This document shows, piece by piece, positions 23,451-23,480 of a DNA stretch of 23,480 nt. The notes below the pieces were generated by a model. It saw only the letters and a program-made list of their open reading frames with translations. It did not search any database and was not told where the DNA came from. Positions within the stretch are counted from its first letter, which is position 1, and each line of letters begins with the position of its first letter. Source of the stretch: SLQH01 sp964612995 (GTDB taxonomy: Bacteria > Planctomycetota > UBA11346); contig CAZTGE010000061.1 in assembly GCA_964612995.1 (NCBI GenBank), positions 1 to 23,480 on the forward strand. The letters run 5' to 3'. Position numbers and translations under genes: made by a program.

Positions 23451-23480
23451 CTCGATCCGGCGTACTCGCGTGCGCCCAGG

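Overview
This is a gene-dense stretch of a high-GC (roughly two-thirds G+C by eye) bacterial chromosome made almost entirely of housekeeping genes. The gene set fits a Gram-negative-type bacterium: PheA P-protein, AroF/G/H-type DAHP synthase, cysteine-free L32, DXP-dependent PdxJ, ETF with an acyl-CoA dehydrogenase, and secreted or anchored proteins with little family identity. The gene order is not that of a well-known model species, and I cannot assign a phylum from the sequence alone. There are no CRISPR arrays, phage genes or transposase genes.

Layout. 1-186: window edge with a perfect 28-bp palindrome. 187-4665, minus strand: rpmF, plsX, aroG-type DAHP synthase, greA, pheA. Two leader controls lie inside this block: a leader-peptide attenuator before the DAHP synthase, and a promoter plus short leader terminator before greA. 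4834-6121: a ThiF/MoeB-type E1 enzyme (plus) that runs convergently into nadD (minus). 6191-7996: lepA (minus, same direction as nadD). 8142-8939: TrmH-type rRNA/tRNA methyltransferase (plus), overlapping tail-to-tail with pgsA. 8924-11390, minus strand: pdxJ, dapA, pgsA-like. 11688-14047, plus strand: an exported unknown protein coupled to bioF. 14216-16097, plus strand: nrdR overlapping a gene for a truncated class III ribonucleotide-reductase-like protein. 16177-17490: tRNA-Ala(CGC, minus), a MITE-like element, ndk, tRNA-Gln(TTG) and a small basic protein. 17491-17909: noncoding, filled with stem-loop repeats. 17910-19610: membrane-anchored unknown protein. 19618-23247, minus strand: etfB, etfA, acyl-CoA dehydrogenase.

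How the parts work together. DAHP synthase and PheA are the entry and the Phe-branch steps of aromatic amino-acid synthesis. The 26-residue leader before DAHP synthase carries consecutive Phe-Trp-Tyr codons, then a 13-bp stem, so the entry enzyme appears to sense all three end products at once. etfB-etfA-acd form one electron-transfer/acyl-CoA oxidation operon behind its own promoter. NrdR, a regulator of ribonucleotide reductase genes, is translationally coupled to an ATP-cone protein that looks like NrdD without its glycyl-radical domain. That pair, the Phe-Trp-Tyr attenuator and the MITE-like element are the parts most worth a second look. Candidate promoters for several operons share a TTGACT-type -35 and a 16-bp spacer.
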